The notes: a model not told the origin generated them from the sequence alone. A DNA stretch of 64,000 nt from Falsiroseomonas algicola (GCF_011040385.1 NZ_JAAIKB010000007.1:62001-126000); one strand, 5' to 3'. Positions 21,146 through 30,475 are shown, counted from the stretch's first letter. Made by a program: numbers and translations.

Positions 21146-21805
21146 ATGACCTATATCCTCCATGGCGATATCGGCTCCGGCTCCGCCATGCCAGAGATGG
21201 CGCTGGCCGAGATCGGCGCGCCGGTCGACCTGCGCGACGTTCCGCTGGAGGGCGACCACCAGCTGCGCGCGGAGTACCGCGCCATCAACCCGATGGGCCG
21301 CCTGCCGACGCTGGTGCTGCCGGCCCAAGGGGGTGATGGCACGGTGCTGACGGAGAGCCTCGCGATCCTGGTGACGCTGGCGGACCGGCACCCCGAGGCC
21401 GGGCTTCTGCCGCCGCCCGGCGAGACGGCGCGCGCCGTGGCGCTGCGCTGGATGGCGCTGCTGGCGGGCGAGTTCTATCCGCAGGTCACGCGCTGGGACT
21501 ATCCGGCCCGCTTCGGCTATGCGCCCGACCAGGTCGAGGCCGCGCGCGACAACGCGCTGGCCATGGGGCGGGACGTGCTGCGGATCATCGAGGCGCATGC
21601 GCTGCCGGTGGCGGGCGGCCCCTTCCTGCTCGGTGCTCGCTTCAGCGTCGCCGACATCGCGCTCGCCGTCATGTCACGCTGGATGAAGGGGAGGGAGTGG
21701 GTGCCGGTGAACCTGCCGCGCATCCAGGCCCTGGCGGAAGCTGTCGCGGCGCGGCCGGCCATCGCGCCGGTCTGGGCGCGGCACTGTCTGGGCCGTCCCG
21801 GATGA
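21146..21805 (+). CDS. Glutathione S-transferase family protein
   Basis: A 219-residue GST. The N-terminal thioredoxin-like domain ends with NPMGRLPTLVLPA and the glutathione-binding LTESLAILVTLADR. The helical C-terminal domain contains the N-capping motif ARFSVADIALAV. The N-terminal active-site region (YILHGDIGSGS) has Ser residues that could serve as the catalytic residue. The start ATG at 21146 begins MTYILHGD. The substrate is unknown. Confidence 0.87.
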   Translation: MTYILHGDIGSGSAMPEMALAEIGAPVDLRDVPLEGDHQLRAEYRAINPMGRLPTLVLPAQGGDGTVLTESLAILVTLADRHPEAGLLPPPGETARAVALRWMALLAGEFYPQVTRWDYPARFGYAPDQVEAARDNALAMGRDVLRIIEAHALPVAGGPFLLGARFSVADIALAVMSRWMKGREWVPVNLPRIQALAEAVAARPAIAPVWARHCLGRPG

Positions 21806-21877
21806 CGGGATTTCCTTGAACGCGTCCTGGCGCTTCCGGCAGGCTCGTGCCTGGGGAAGCAACCAGGAGAGACGGGC

Positions 21878-23401
21878 ATGACGGGATTCCTGACCGAGGA
21901 TGACCTCGCGGCGCTGCAACCCGCGGATGAGGCGATGTTCCCGTCGCCCATCCCGACGCAGGTCATCGCCTCCGACGAGTTCTGGCCCATGCCGCAGAAT
22001 GACCGGCAGAAGCGCGTCGAGGCGCGGATCAAGGCCATGGCCGATGAGATCGCGCCGAAGCAGGGCATGACGCGCCGCCGCTACCTGCAGACCGCCGCCG
22101 GCATGGCGGCTGCGTTCCTGGCCATGAACGAGGAATACGGGCCGCTCTACGGCGTCTCCCGCGCCGAGGCGCAGACGCCGGGCGCGGCGGAGGCGCGCGC
22201 TGCGACGCTCGCCGACCAGTTCATCATGGACGTCCACACGCATTTCCTGCGTCCCGACACGCGGCTGATGACCTTCGTGGAGGCGCGGCGGAATGTGGGG
22301 CGGGCAGGCTGGAACCCGCAGATCAAGGTCGAGGAACAGACCATCCAGAGCCTCATGGAGGCGAACTGGTTCAAGGAGATGTTCCTCGACAGCGACACCA
22401 AGGTCGCGCTGATCAGCGGCGCGCCGAGCGAGGATCCGCGCGATTGGTTCCTCACCAACGACATGAAGTTCGATGCGCGGAAGCGCGTGAACGATGCGGC
22501 GGGGGGCACGCGGCGCGTGCTCAGCCACGGCATCTTCACCCCCGGCCAGCCCGGCTGGATGGAGGAGGTGGAGCGCTGCATCACGGAGCTGAACGTGGAC
22601 AGCTTCAAGGGCTACACGGTCGGCGACAACACCAACAAGCACCTGGCGCAGCATCCCTGGCGGATGGATGACGAACGCCTGATGTACCCCTTCTACGAAC
22701 GCATCCTCCGGGCGGGAAAGGGGATCGTCTGCGTCCACAAGGGGCTCTATCCGCAGCAGGTCACGGATCGCTTCCCGCATCTGCTGCCCTTCGCCGGCGT
22801 CGATGACGTCGGCAAGGCGGCGAAGGACTGGCCGCAGATCAAGTTCGTCATCTACCACTCCGCCTATCGCTGGACCGGCGGCGGCGGCGCGGGCACGGGG
22901 GTGGAGCAGTTCGCCCGCACCGGCCGCGTGGACTGGACGACGGACCTGGCGGAGATCCCGTCGAAGTATGGCGTCACCAACGTCTATGGCGACCTCGGCC
23001 AGATCTTCGCCCAGACCACGGTGATCGAGCCCGGGCTCTGCGCCGCGCTGATGGGCACGCTGATCCGCGGCCTCGGCGCCGATCACGTCGTCTGGGGCAC
23101 GGACGCCGTCTGGACGGGATCGCCGCAATGGCAGATCGAGGCGCTGCGGCGGCTCGAGATCCCGGAGGCGATGCAGCGCCAGCACGGCTTCGCGCCGCTC
23201 GGTGATGCGGATGGCCCGGTCAAGCGCATGATCTTCGGCGAGACCAGCGCGCGCATGTACAACTACCAGCGCCGCGCCGACCTGCAGCACGACAACGTCG
23301 CCAAGGCGAAGGCCGAATATGCGGCGAGAGGCGGGGAGCGCAGCAACCTCGCCTATGGCTACGTCATCCGGAATCCGGGGCTGGAGACGATCGTCTCGTG
23401 A
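21878..23401 (+). CDS. Amidohydrolase-family protein with internal twin-arginine segment
   Basis: 507 residues. The metallohydrolase part starts with MDVHTHFLRPD (HxH metal ligands), has FVIYHSAYRW and GDLGQIF, and ends in the WGTDAVW aspartate motif, as in the amidohydrolase_2 group. A twin-arginine-like sequence (TRRRYLQTAAGMAAAFLA) begins at residue 65, preceded by a 64-residue soluble stretch. The ATG at 21878 is chosen because AGGAGAGA lies at ideal distance. Starting at Met64 (22067) would give a normal Tat leader but with a weak ribosome site. The stop overlaps the next start. Confidence 0.85.
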   Translation: MTGFLTEDDLAALQPADEAMFPSPIPTQVIASDEFWPMPQNDRQKRVEARIKAMADEIAPKQGMTRRRYLQTAAGMAAAFLAMNEEYGPLYGVSRAEAQTPGAAEARAATLADQFIMDVHTHFLRPDTRLMTFVEARRNVGRAGWNPQIKVEEQTIQSLMEANWFKEMFLDSDTKVALISGAPSEDPRDWFLTNDMKFDARKRVNDAAGGTRRVLSHGIFTPGQPGWMEEVERCITELNVDSFKGYTVGDNTNKHLAQHPWRMDDERLMYPFYERILRAGKGIVCVHKGLYPQQVTDRFPHLLPFAGVDDVGKAAKDWPQIKFVIYHSAYRWTGGGGAGTGVEQFARTGRVDWTTDLAEIPSKYGVTNVYGDLGQIFAQTTVIEPGLCAALMGTLIRGLGADHVVWGTDAVWTGSPQWQIEALRRLEIPEAMQRQHGFAPLGDADGPVKRMIFGETSARMYNYQRRADLQHDNVAKAKAEYAARGGERSNLAYGYVIRNPGLETIVS

Positions 23402-24009
23402 TGCGGGCATCAGGGCTGGCGCTGCTGGCCGCGGGCTGCCTGTCCCTCGGCACAGCCTGGGCGCAGCCGACGCCGCGCGAAGGCCTGTTCGAAACCTTCG
23501 CGCGCCAGCCCGGCGCGCGGATCGTGCAGACGGGCCCCGATGGCCAGCCTGTTGCGGTAGAGGTGAATGGCGTTGTGATGACGCGCATGGTGCAGGGCGG
23601 GCGTACCATCGTGGCCGGCGTGGACCGCACCGGCCGAGGGGCCGTCCTGTGCAGCTGGATGATGCTGAACGTCGTCCAGATGGCGCTCGAAGCCTGCCAC
23701 TCCGACGATGATATCGTGCTGAGGCAGGAGACGGCCGCATCCGTGCAGCGCATGCTGGACTTCATCATGGCGAATGACCTCGAACGCCGGTCGCGCGCGG
23801 AGTGGGAGGCGGTGCTCGAGCAGCAGAGGCGCCCGATGCGTGACCAGTTGTCGTCAACGGATCCGACACGTCTCGCGAATGCCTGCCGGACCGGTCCGGT
23901 GGGTGACGTCCTGCGCAACTATCGATCCATGCCGCCGGCGGAACGCCAGCGCATGGTGGACGACCTGCTGTCGATCCCGCGCCATCCCGTGCTGAACCCC
24001 TGCCTGTAG
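23401..24009 (+). CDS. Secreted hypothetical protein
   Basis: 202 residues with a cleavable signal peptide (MRASGLALLAAGCLSLGTAWA, cut before QPTPR). The mature part has no recognised domain. It holds a repeated-looking strand region (IVQTGPDGQPVAVEVNGVVMTRMVQGGRTIV) and a helical second half with several Arg/Asp pairs; cysteines near residues 81, 98 and 163 could form disulfides. Its start overlaps the stop of the amidohydrolase gene, so the two exported proteins are probably made together. Confidence 0.68.
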   Translation: MRASGLALLAAGCLSLGTAWAQPTPREGLFETFARQPGARIVQTGPDGQPVAVEVNGVVMTRMVQGGRTIVAGVDRTGRGAVLCSWMMLNVVQMALEACHSDDDIVLRQETAASVQRMLDFIMANDLERRSRAEWEAVLEQQRRPMRDQLSSTDPTRLANACRTGPVGDVLRNYRSMPPAERQRMVDDLLSIPRHPVLNPCL

Positions 24010-24081
24010 CGCGACCCCGCTTCACCCGCCCCCCATTCCCTGCCACCCTGCGCGGCAACCAGAGCCACGCACGGAACACCC

Positions 24082-25149
24082 ATGGTCCACGCCCCCGAAC
24101 GCCCCCCCGCCGGCGCGCCGCCCGTCCGCATCAACCTCTACTCCGACACGCAGACCAAGCCTTCCGCCGCGATGCTGGACGCAATGATGCGCGCCGAGGT
24201 CGGTGACGAGCAGCATGGGGACGACCCGACGGTGCATGCGCTGTGCGATCGCATGGCGGCGCTGATGGGCAAGGAAGCTGCGGTCTTCATGCCCTCCGGC
24301 ACCATGTGCAACGTCGCCTCCACCCTCGTGCATTGCCGCCCGGGCGAGGAGATCATCGCGCATGAGACCGCGCATATCCTGACCAGCGAGGGCGGCGCCC
24401 ATGCCGCGCTCGGCAGCGTGCAGATCCTGCCGCTGAAGGGCGATCGCGGCATGTATTCGCCGGACGCGCTGCGCGGGGCGCTGCGCGGCAAGTCGCGCCA
24501 CACGCCGACGCAGCGCCTGGTGGAGGTCGAGCAGACCGCGAACACCGGCGGCGGCGCCGTCTGGGACCGCGCCGTGCTGGCCGAGATCGCCGACATCGCG
24601 CATGGCGCCGGCCTTTCCACGCATATGGACGGCGCGCGGCTGATGAATGCCTGCGTCGCGGCCAACATCTCCGCCGCCGAGATGACGGCAGGCTATGACA
24701 GCGTCTGGCTCGACTTCACCAAGGGCCTCGGCGCGCCGCTCGGCGCCGTGCTCTGCGGCACGCGCGACTTCATCGACGAGGCCTGGCGCTGGAAGCAGCG
24801 GCTGGGCGGCGCGATGCGGCAGGCCGGTGTCTGCGCGGCCGGCTGCCTCTATGCGCTCGATCACAACATCGACCGCCTGGCCGATGACCACGCCAATGCC
24901 AAGGCGCTGGCGCGCGGCCTCGCGCAGATCGAGGGCGTGGAGGTCCAGGACCCCGACACCAACCTGGTCTTCTTCACCATCAACGGCACGGGCATGGACG
25001 CCGTGACGCTGCAGCGCCACCTGCGGATGGACGGCATCGCCGTGTCGCTGCTCGGCGGAAGGCTGCGCGCCTGCACCCACCTCGACGTCACGGCGCCGAT
25101 GATCGAGGACGCGCTGACGGCGATCCGCGGGGCGCTGGCGCGGGCGTAG
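24082..25149 (+). CDS. Low-specificity threonine aldolase family PLP enzyme
   Basis: 355 residues, fold-type I PLP enzyme cleaving threonine or a similar beta-hydroxy amino acid to glycine plus aldehyde. The N-terminus INLYSDTQTKPSAAMLDAM and QHGDDPTVH are characteristic. The PLP-contacting HMDGARLMNA and the lysine motif WLDFTKGLGAPLGAVL are intact. Phenylserine aldolases and related beta-eliminating lyases share these motifs, so the substrate is not certain. A large hairpin element follows the stop. Confidence 0.88.
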   Translation: MVHAPERPPAGAPPVRINLYSDTQTKPSAAMLDAMMRAEVGDEQHGDDPTVHALCDRMAALMGKEAAVFMPSGTMCNVASTLVHCRPGEEIIAHETAHILTSEGGAHAALGSVQILPLKGDRGMYSPDALRGALRGKSRHTPTQRLVEVEQTANTGGGAVWDRAVLAEIADIAHGAGLSTHMDGARLMNACVAANISAAEMTAGYDSVWLDFTKGLGAPLGAVLCGTRDFIDEAWRWKQRLGGAMRQAGVCAAGCLYALDHNIDRLADDHANAKALARGLAQIEGVEVQDPDTNLVFFTINGTGMDAVTLQRHLRMDGIAVSLLGGRLRACTHLDVTAPMIEDALTAIRGALARA

Positions 25150-25159
25150 CGGTGGTGGT

Positions 25160-25350
25160 TCAGCAGGGGGACGCTGTCCCCCTGCACCCCCTGCCAGGGG
25201 GCAAGGGCCCCCTGGACCACCGGCAATAGATGCATGAAGCGAGGGGGGCCGAAGTGCCCCCCTCGCTTCATGCATGTAAAGTCCTGGCGGGGTCTGGGGG
25301 GCGCCACGCCCCCCAGCGGGGGTGCGGGGGCAGCGCCCCCGCCAACCGCC
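25160..25350. repeat. Structured intergenic element A (multi-hairpin) between convergent genes
   Basis: The gap between the threonine aldolase and M20 genes is a chain of hairpins. CAGGGGGAC/GTCCCCCTG and CCAGGGGGC/GCCCCCTGG lie on the left. A perfect 20-bp stem is in the centre (25230-25275). CTGGGGGGCG-type and GCGGGGGC/GCCCCCGC dyads lie on the right. The same left-core-right plan occurs at 32000-32299 and 47370-47651 with different core sequence. Confidence 0.6.
25230..25275. terminator. Perfect 20-bp palindrome, likely bidirectional terminator
   Basis: Arms 25230-25249 and 25256-25275 are exact complements around a 6-base loop (CGAAGT). The left arm starts ATGCATGAAGCGAGG. It lies between converging genes, about 80 bp past each stop, so it could end transcripts from both sides; no T-run is present. 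Confidence 0.6.
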
Positions 25351-25355
25351 CGCCG

Positions 25356-26750
25356 CTACGCCGACGCCAGCCGCGCCAGCAGGCGCGCGTGGCTGCGGGT
25401 GCCCTGGTGGAAGCAGCGCATGTCGAACTTCTCGTTCGGGCTGTGCACCTGGTCGTCTTCCAGTCCGAAGCCCATCAGCACGGTGTCGAGCCCGAGCACG
25501 TCCTTCATCGAGGACACGACGGGGATCGATCCGCCGCAGCCGATCATCGCGGCGGGCTTGCCGTATTCATCGGCCAGCGCGGCCTGGGCGGCACGGACGA
25601 AGGCGCTGTCGGCGGGCACCTCGATCCCCGGGCTGGCGCTGCCGCCCTGGAAGGTGGCGGTGGCGTCGGCGGGCAGGCGGGCGCGGACGAAATCCTTGAA
25701 GGCATCGAAGACCTTGTCGTGGTGCTGGCCGGGCACCAGGCGGAAGGTGATCTTTGCATGCGCCTCGCTCGGGATCACCGTCTTGCTGCCCGGGCCGGTA
25801 TAGCCGCCCCAGATGCCGTTGATGTCGGCGGTCGGCCGCGCCCAGAGGCGTTCCAGCGCGCCGCGGTTCTTCTCGCCGACCGGCACGGAGAGCCCGATGG
25901 CGCCGAGGAAATCGTGTTCCGAGAAGCCGAGCGCCTGCCACTGCGCGCGCAGTTCCGGGGAGACTTCCGGGATGCCGTCATAGAAGCCCGGCAGCTGCAC
26001 GCGGCCTTCGCTGTCGTGCAGGTCGCCCAGGATCTTCGTGATCAGGTTGTTCGGGTTCAGCGCGCTGCCGCCATACATGCCGGAATGCAGGTCCCGGTTA
26101 GCCGCCTTGATGTCGAGCTGCACGAAGACCATGCCGCGCAGGCGGGTGGAGAGTGCCGGCGTGTCGATGTCCCACATCCCCGTATCGCTGATGATGGCGA
26201 CATCGGCCGCGAGCTCCGCCTTGTTCGCCGCCATGAAGGGGGCGAGGTTCGGGGAGCCGATCTCCTCCTCGCCCTCGATGACGGCGGTGATGGCGCAGGG
26301 CGGGCCGCCGGCGATGGTGTGCCAGGCGCGCATCGCCTCGATCCACATGAGCGTCTGGCCCTTGTCGTCCACCGCGCCGCGCGCGACGACGCGCTTGCCA
26401 TGCGGGCCATCGACCACCACGGGCTCGAAGGGCGGGCTGGTCCAGAGCTCCAGCGGGTCCGGCGGCTGCACGTCGTAGTGGCCGTAGTAGAGGAGGTGCT
26501 GGGCCTTGGCGGCACCCTTGGGGCCAGGATGGTGCGCGACGACGACGGGGTGCTTCGGCGTCTGGCGGAGGGACGCGGTGAAGCCGATGGCGGTCAGCTG
26601 GTCCCGCACCCATTCGGCGGCGCGCACGCAATCCGCGGCGTGGTCGGGCTGCGCGCTGATGGAGGGGATGCGCAGCCACTCCACCAGGCGCCCGACGGCG
26701 GCGTCGTGGTCCTTGTCGATGGCGGCGAGCAGCTTGTCGGTCAGGTCCAT
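25356..26750 (-). CDS. M20 family dipeptidase
   Basis: A 464-residue metallopeptidase of the carnosinase/M20 group. The zinc motif GHYDVQP is followed by ARGAVDDKGQ, the catalytic and ligand glutamates in IEGEEEIGSPN, and the dimerisation-domain motif RDLHSGMYGG. The last conserved histidine is in MGFGLEDDQVHSPNE. The ATG at 26750 is preferred; a GTG two codons upstream is possible. Its start overlaps closely with the end of the CinA gene, making it the last gene of a minus-strand run. Confidence 0.9.
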   Translation of the reverse strand: MDLTDKLLAAIDKDHDAAVGRLVEWLRIPSISAQPDHAADCVRAAEWVRDQLTAIGFTASLRQTPKHPVVVAHHPGPKGAAKAQHLLYYGHYDVQPPDPLELWTSPPFEPVVVDGPHGKRVVARGAVDDKGQTLMWIEAMRAWHTIAGGPPCAITAVIEGEEEIGSPNLAPFMAANKAELAADVAIISDTGMWDIDTPALSTRLRGMVFVQLDIKAANRDLHSGMYGGSALNPNNLITKILGDLHDSEGRVQLPGFYDGIPEVSPELRAQWQALGFSEHDFLGAIGLSVPVGEKNRGALERLWARPTADINGIWGGYTGPGSKTVIPSEAHAKITFRLVPGQHHDKVFDAFKDFVRARLPADATATFQGGSASPGIEVPADSAFVRAAQAALADEYGKPAAMIGCGGSIPVVSSMKDVLGLDTVLMGFGLEDDQVHSPNEKFDMRCFHQGTRSHARLLARLASA

Positions 26751-26752
26751 AC

Positions 26753-27244
26753 TCACACTCCGGTCTTCAGTCGTCGGATGAGGGCGAAGGCCGCGGCGAC
26801 GGTCGCGGCGCGGATCGCCGTGCGGTCGCCGGGAAACACATGGCGCTCCACCAGCGTCAGCGATGCGTTGGCGGCGCCGATGTAGACGAGGCCGACGGGC
26901 TTCTCCGCCGATCCGCCGCCGGGCCCCGCGATCCCGGTGCAGGAGACGGCGATGGAGGCGCCGGAACGGGCACGGGCGCCCTCCGCCATGGCATGGGCGA
27001 CGGCCTCGCTGACGGCGCCCACGGCCTCGATCGTGGCGGGCGGCACGCCGAGCATGCTGGCCTTGGCCTCGTTGGAGTAGGTGACGAAGCCCGCCAGCAC
27101 GGTGGCGGAGGAGCCGGGCACGGCGGTCAGCGCGGCGGCGATCAGCCCGCCGGTGCAGCTTTCGGCCGTGGCCAGCGTCTCCTGCGCGGATTGCAACTCG
27201 GCCAGCAGCGCGGCGGCATCGTCCAGCGTGGCGTCGGGCAGCAT
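26753..27244 (-). CDS. pncC: CinA C-terminal domain protein (nicotinamide-nucleotide amidase)
   Basis: A 163-residue stand-alone CinA domain, predicted to hydrolyse nicotinamide mononucleotide to nicotinic acid mononucleotide (PncC activity in E. coli homologues). Diagnostic motifs are TAESCTGGLIAAALT, SSATVLAGFVTYSNEAK, VGAVSEAVAHAMAEGAR and VSCTGIAGPGGGS. The start ATG at 27244 overlaps the pgpA stop. It lacks the N-terminal molybdopterin-like domain of full CinA. Confidence 0.9.
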   Translation of the reverse strand: MLPDATLDDAAALLAELQSAQETLATAESCTGGLIAAALTAVPGSSATVLAGFVTYSNEAKASMLGVPPATIEAVGAVSEAVAHAMAEGARARSGASIAVSCTGIAGPGGGSAEKPVGLVYIGAANASLTLVERHVFPGDRTAIRAATVAAAFALIRRLKTGV

Positions 27245-27690
27245 CAATCGAGGATCCCCGGATAGAAGCGGGTGAAGGCCAGGAGGCCCGCGGCGCCGAT
27301 CAGCCCCGCGACGATGTCGTCCAGCATGACGCCCATCGCGCCGGGCTGGGCATCGGCCCAGGAGATGGGCCAGGGCTTCACGATATCCAGCGCCCGGAAC
27401 AGCGCGAAGGCGAGGAAGACGCCGGGGAGCGTGGCCGCGGGCAGGGCGGCGAGCACCAGCAGCATGCCCGCCCCCTCATCCGCCACGAACCAGCCGGGGT
27501 CCTCCGTGCTCTCGTTCAGCACCTGGCCCGCAGCCCAATAGCCGGCCACGGCGATCACCAGGGCCACGCCCAGGCACCAGCCAGGCCCCGCCAGTGCCAG
27601 CGGCAGCACCACCAGGCTGCCCCAGGTGCCGGGGCCGGGGCGCAGCCGGCCGACGCCGCCCATCGTCGCCACCAGCATGGCGGGCGTCAC
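27244..27690 (-). CDS. pgpA: Phosphatidylglycerophosphatase A
   Basis: A 148-residue membrane enzyme that dephosphorylates phosphatidylglycerol phosphate. Family motifs are GRLRPGPGTWGS, FVADEGAGM, FALFRALDIVKPWPI and GVMLDDIVAGL, separated by hydrophobic segments. The GTG at 27690 gives a 4-bp GTGA overlap with the hydrolase gene upstream; ATG four codons in is an alternative. The order pgpA-cinA is common in alphaproteobacteria. Confidence 0.92.
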   Translation of the reverse strand: MTPAMLVATMGGVGRLRPGPGTWGSLVVLPLALAGPGWCLGVALVIAVAGYWAAGQVLNESTEDPGWFVADEGAGMLLVLAALPAATLPGVFLAFALFRALDIVKPWPISWADAQPGAMGVMLDDIVAGLIGAAGLLAFTRFYPGILD

Positions 27691-28520
27691 GGGATGGCGT
27701 CCAGGAATCGGTCCAGGGCGGCGATGGCCAGCGGTTCCTCCAGCGTCGGGCAGTGGCCGGTGCCGGGGATGTTCACGAAGTCGAGCCTCGGGTGTTCGTC
27801 CCTCATGCGCTGCGCCGTTTCCACCGAGAGCAGTTCCGAAAGCTCTCCGCGCAGCAGCAGCGTCGGCGCGTGGGCGAGCGCGCCGAAGGGCCCCCAGAGG
27901 GAGGGCAGCGCGCCGCCGCCCTGCATGGCCTGCGCGATACGGATGTCCCATCGCGGATGCCAGCCGCCGTCATCGCCCCGCGCATAGGTGCCGGCCGCAA
28001 AGCGCCGCCAGCCTTCCTCGTCGATCGTGAGCGGCGGCAGCGATGCCTTGAGATGTTCCACGCAGCGATCCAGCGTCGGCAGCGCGGGATCGCGCGCGAC
28101 GAAGTTCTGGACGTGGTCGAGGCCCACGGGTTCCAGCACCGGCCCCACATCATTCAGCACCGCGCCCGCGATCGCGCCCGGCCGCAGCACCGCCATGACC
28201 ATGGTCAGGATGCCGCCGAAGCTGGTGCCGACGAAGACCGCGCGGTGGCAATGCAGCGCCGCCATGGCGTCCAGCACGTCCCGCAGGCTTTCCTCGATGG
28301 CGTAGCGGGAGAGGCGATCCGATCGTGCGCTCTCCCCATGACCCACATGATCCAGGCAGAGCACCCGCCGCTTGCCGGCATGGCGTTCAGCCAGCGCGGC
28401 GAAGTCGTCGCTGTTCCGCGTGATGCCCGACAGGCAGAGGATCGGCGTCCGCGCGGGGTCGCCGGCGAAATCCTGGGCGGAGAGCCGAAGCCCGTCCCGG
28501 GCACTGAAGAAAACCCTCAC
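27687..28520 (-). CDS. Alpha/beta hydrolase
   Basis: A 277-residue esterase-type hydrolase. The nucleophile elbow is VFVGTSFGGI, the oxyanion region ILCLSGITRNSDDF, the acid residue follows LLLRGELSELLS, and the histidine is in IPGTGHCPTLEEP. The GTG at 28520 (VRVFFSARDGLRL) overlaps the Slt stop by 4 bp, in the same style as the other genes of this run. The substrate is unknown. Confidence 0.87.
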   Translation of the reverse strand: MRVFFSARDGLRLSAQDFAGDPARTPILCLSGITRNSDDFAALAERHAGKRRVLCLDHVGHGESARSDRLSRYAIEESLRDVLDAMAALHCHRAVFVGTSFGGILTMVMAVLRPGAIAGAVLNDVGPVLEPVGLDHVQNFVARDPALPTLDRCVEHLKASLPPLTIDEEGWRRFAAGTYARGDDGGWHPRWDIRIAQAMQGGGALPSLWGPFGALAHAPTLLLRGELSELLSVETAQRMRDEHPRLDFVNIPGTGHCPTLEEPLAIAALDRFLDAIP

Positions 28521-30475
28521 GGACGGCCCTCCAGCAGCGCGGCCAGGGGATGGGGCAGGGATGCCGTCTCCGGGTTCTTCGCGCGGTAGATCACGACATT
28601 TTCGATGACGCGCTGCACGTAGTTGCGCGTCTCGCCGAAGGGGATCTGCTCGATCCAGTCGCGCACATCCGGCCCTGACGCCACCCGCGGATCGCCATAG
28701 GTGCCGAGCCATTCATCGACGCGCCCCGGCCCGGCATTGTAGGCGCCCGCCGCCAGCGGCATCGCGCCGCCATAGCGCGCCAGCATGTCGCTGATATAGG
28801 CGCTGCCGAGCCGCATGTTGTGCGCGGCATCCGTCGTCAGCATGCCGAGCTGGTGCGGGATGCCGAGGCGGCGCGCCACCTGCGTCGCAGTGGAGGGCAG
28901 CAGCTGCATCAGCCCCCGCGCATTGGCCGATGACACGGCGCTGATGTCGAAATTGCTTTCCTGCCTGGTGATGGCGTTGACCAGCGCGGCCTCCGCGCCA
29001 TCCGCCGGCGCGGGATAGGGGGCGGGCCAGCCATCCTCCAGCAGGATCACGCCATCGGCGCCGGCCCGGCGCGCGACCCAGACGGCATGGTCCGGCCGCC
29101 GGATCGCGACGGCGAGCCGCGCGATCAGCCAGCGGTCGCCGGCATCGGGTGAGAGGTCCTCCATGCGCAGCAGGAAGATCCGCGCGCGGTCGGACTGGCC
29201 GAGATCGGCCAGCGTGATGATCGCCCGCGCCAGCTCCCGCCCGATGAAATCCGTGGCCACCTGGGTGGAGGGCGCCGGGGAGGGATGGCGCGAGATGCGT
29301 GCCGCCATCTGCGCCGGCGCCTCGCCCAGCGCCAGGCTGGCAAGCTGGCCGTAATAGGCCGTGGGCAGCGCCGCGGCCTCCGTCCACTGCACGCGCGCTT
29401 CCGCCACGCGGTTCTGTGCCGCCAGCGCCAGGCCGCGCCAATAGGCCGCGCGGGCGCGGGTGATGACGGAAACGCTGCCCTCCGCCACCCGCGCGAAGTG
29501 CCGCTCCGCCCCCGCCGCGTCATTCAGCCGCCGCAGCGCGATGAAGCCGGCGAGGAACTCGCCCTCCTGCCGCGGCTCGCCGGGCTCCGCCTGGCCATGG
29601 CCGGCGGCGACGCGATAGGCGGTGGCGGCATCGCCGAGGCGCAGCAGCTTGCGCGACAGGATCTGGCGTTCCTGCCAGATGGCGCGCGCCGCTTCGGGGG
29701 GCAGGTCCCGCTGCAGCGGTTCCGCCGCGATCCAGACGGCGGCGGCCTCCGCATCCCGGTCCTTGCGGCGGAGCATGCGGGCGCGGTCATGCGCGAGCCC
29801 GATGTCGCGGCCGCGTGCCTCGCCATCGCGGTCCGCGCGGAAGGCGAGTCGCGCCTCCGCGATCGCGCGCCGCGTCCCGTCCAGCCGCGCCATGGTCCGC
29901 GCCGCGGCGGTGGCCTGGTTTTCCCAGATCAGCCGGTCCACGCGGCGCCAATGGTCGTCCCCGGTCAGGATGGGGTTGTTGCGGTCCAGGAAGGCGGCCT
30001 CGGCCGCGGCATCCGCCGGCGCGTCCCGCCAGGCGGCGCGCAGCATCGGCGCGGCCTGGGCGCCCTGGCCTGCCCGCCCCAGCGCATCGGCGAAGCGCTG
30101 CGCGCCATCCAATGTCCGGGGCGGGCTGCGGCCGAACTGGCGCAGCACCAGCGCGTCATCCGCTTCCGTCACCAGCAATTCCTCGGCGCGGCGGGCGATG
30201 GTCTCCGGGAAGGGCCAGGCGGGGTTCTCCTCCAGCCAGGTCACCACCTCCCGCGCGCTGGCGCCGGAGGCCCGGGCCTGCATCCGCCACCAGGCGACGA
30301 TCTTGGCGGCCAGGGGATCGGCGGCGAGCGCCAGACTCTCCGCCTCCAGGAACCGGTTCTGCTGCGCAGCCGCCAGTGCCTGGCGGCCGGCGAGGCGCGA
30401 GCCCTCGCTCGCCCAGGGCTGGGCGGCGGCGGGAAGCGGGAGGAGGAGGGGCAGGAGCAGCAGGATGCGGCGCAT
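28517..30475 (-). CDS. slt: Soluble lytic murein transglycosylase
   Basis: 652 residues. A signal peptide (MRRILLLLPLLLPLPAAAQ) precedes a long alpha-helical superhelix of TPR-like repeats, as in Slt70. The C-terminal catalytic SLT domain has the catalytic Glu in ITRQESNFD, followed by SSANARGLMQLLPSTA, GSAYISDMLARY and AGAYNAGPGRVDEW. It cleaves peptidoglycan with formation of 1,6-anhydromuramic ends in the periplasm. The ATG at 30475 was chosen for the signal peptide. It is divergent from dapA. Confidence 0.93.
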   Translation of the reverse strand: MRRILLLLPLLLPLPAAAQPWASEGSRLAGRQALAAAQQNRFLEAESLALAADPLAAKIVAWWRMQARASGASAREVVTWLEENPAWPFPETIARRAEELLVTEADDALVLRQFGRSPPRTLDGAQRFADALGRAGQGAQAAPMLRAAWRDAPADAAAEAAFLDRNNPILTGDDHWRRVDRLIWENQATAAARTMARLDGTRRAIAEARLAFRADRDGEARGRDIGLAHDRARMLRRKDRDAEAAAVWIAAEPLQRDLPPEAARAIWQERQILSRKLLRLGDAATAYRVAAGHGQAEPGEPRQEGEFLAGFIALRRLNDAAGAERHFARVAEGSVSVITRARAAYWRGLALAAQNRVAEARVQWTEAAALPTAYYGQLASLALGEAPAQMAARISRHPSPAPSTQVATDFIGRELARAIITLADLGQSDRARIFLLRMEDLSPDAGDRWLIARLAVAIRRPDHAVWVARRAGADGVILLEDGWPAPYPAPADGAEAALVNAITRQESNFDISAVSSANARGLMQLLPSTATQVARRLGIPHQLGMLTTDAAHNMRLGSAYISDMLARYGGAMPLAAGAYNAGPGRVDEWLGTYGDPRVASGPDVRDWIEQIPFGETRNYVQRVIENVVIYRAKNPETASLPHPLAALLEGRP

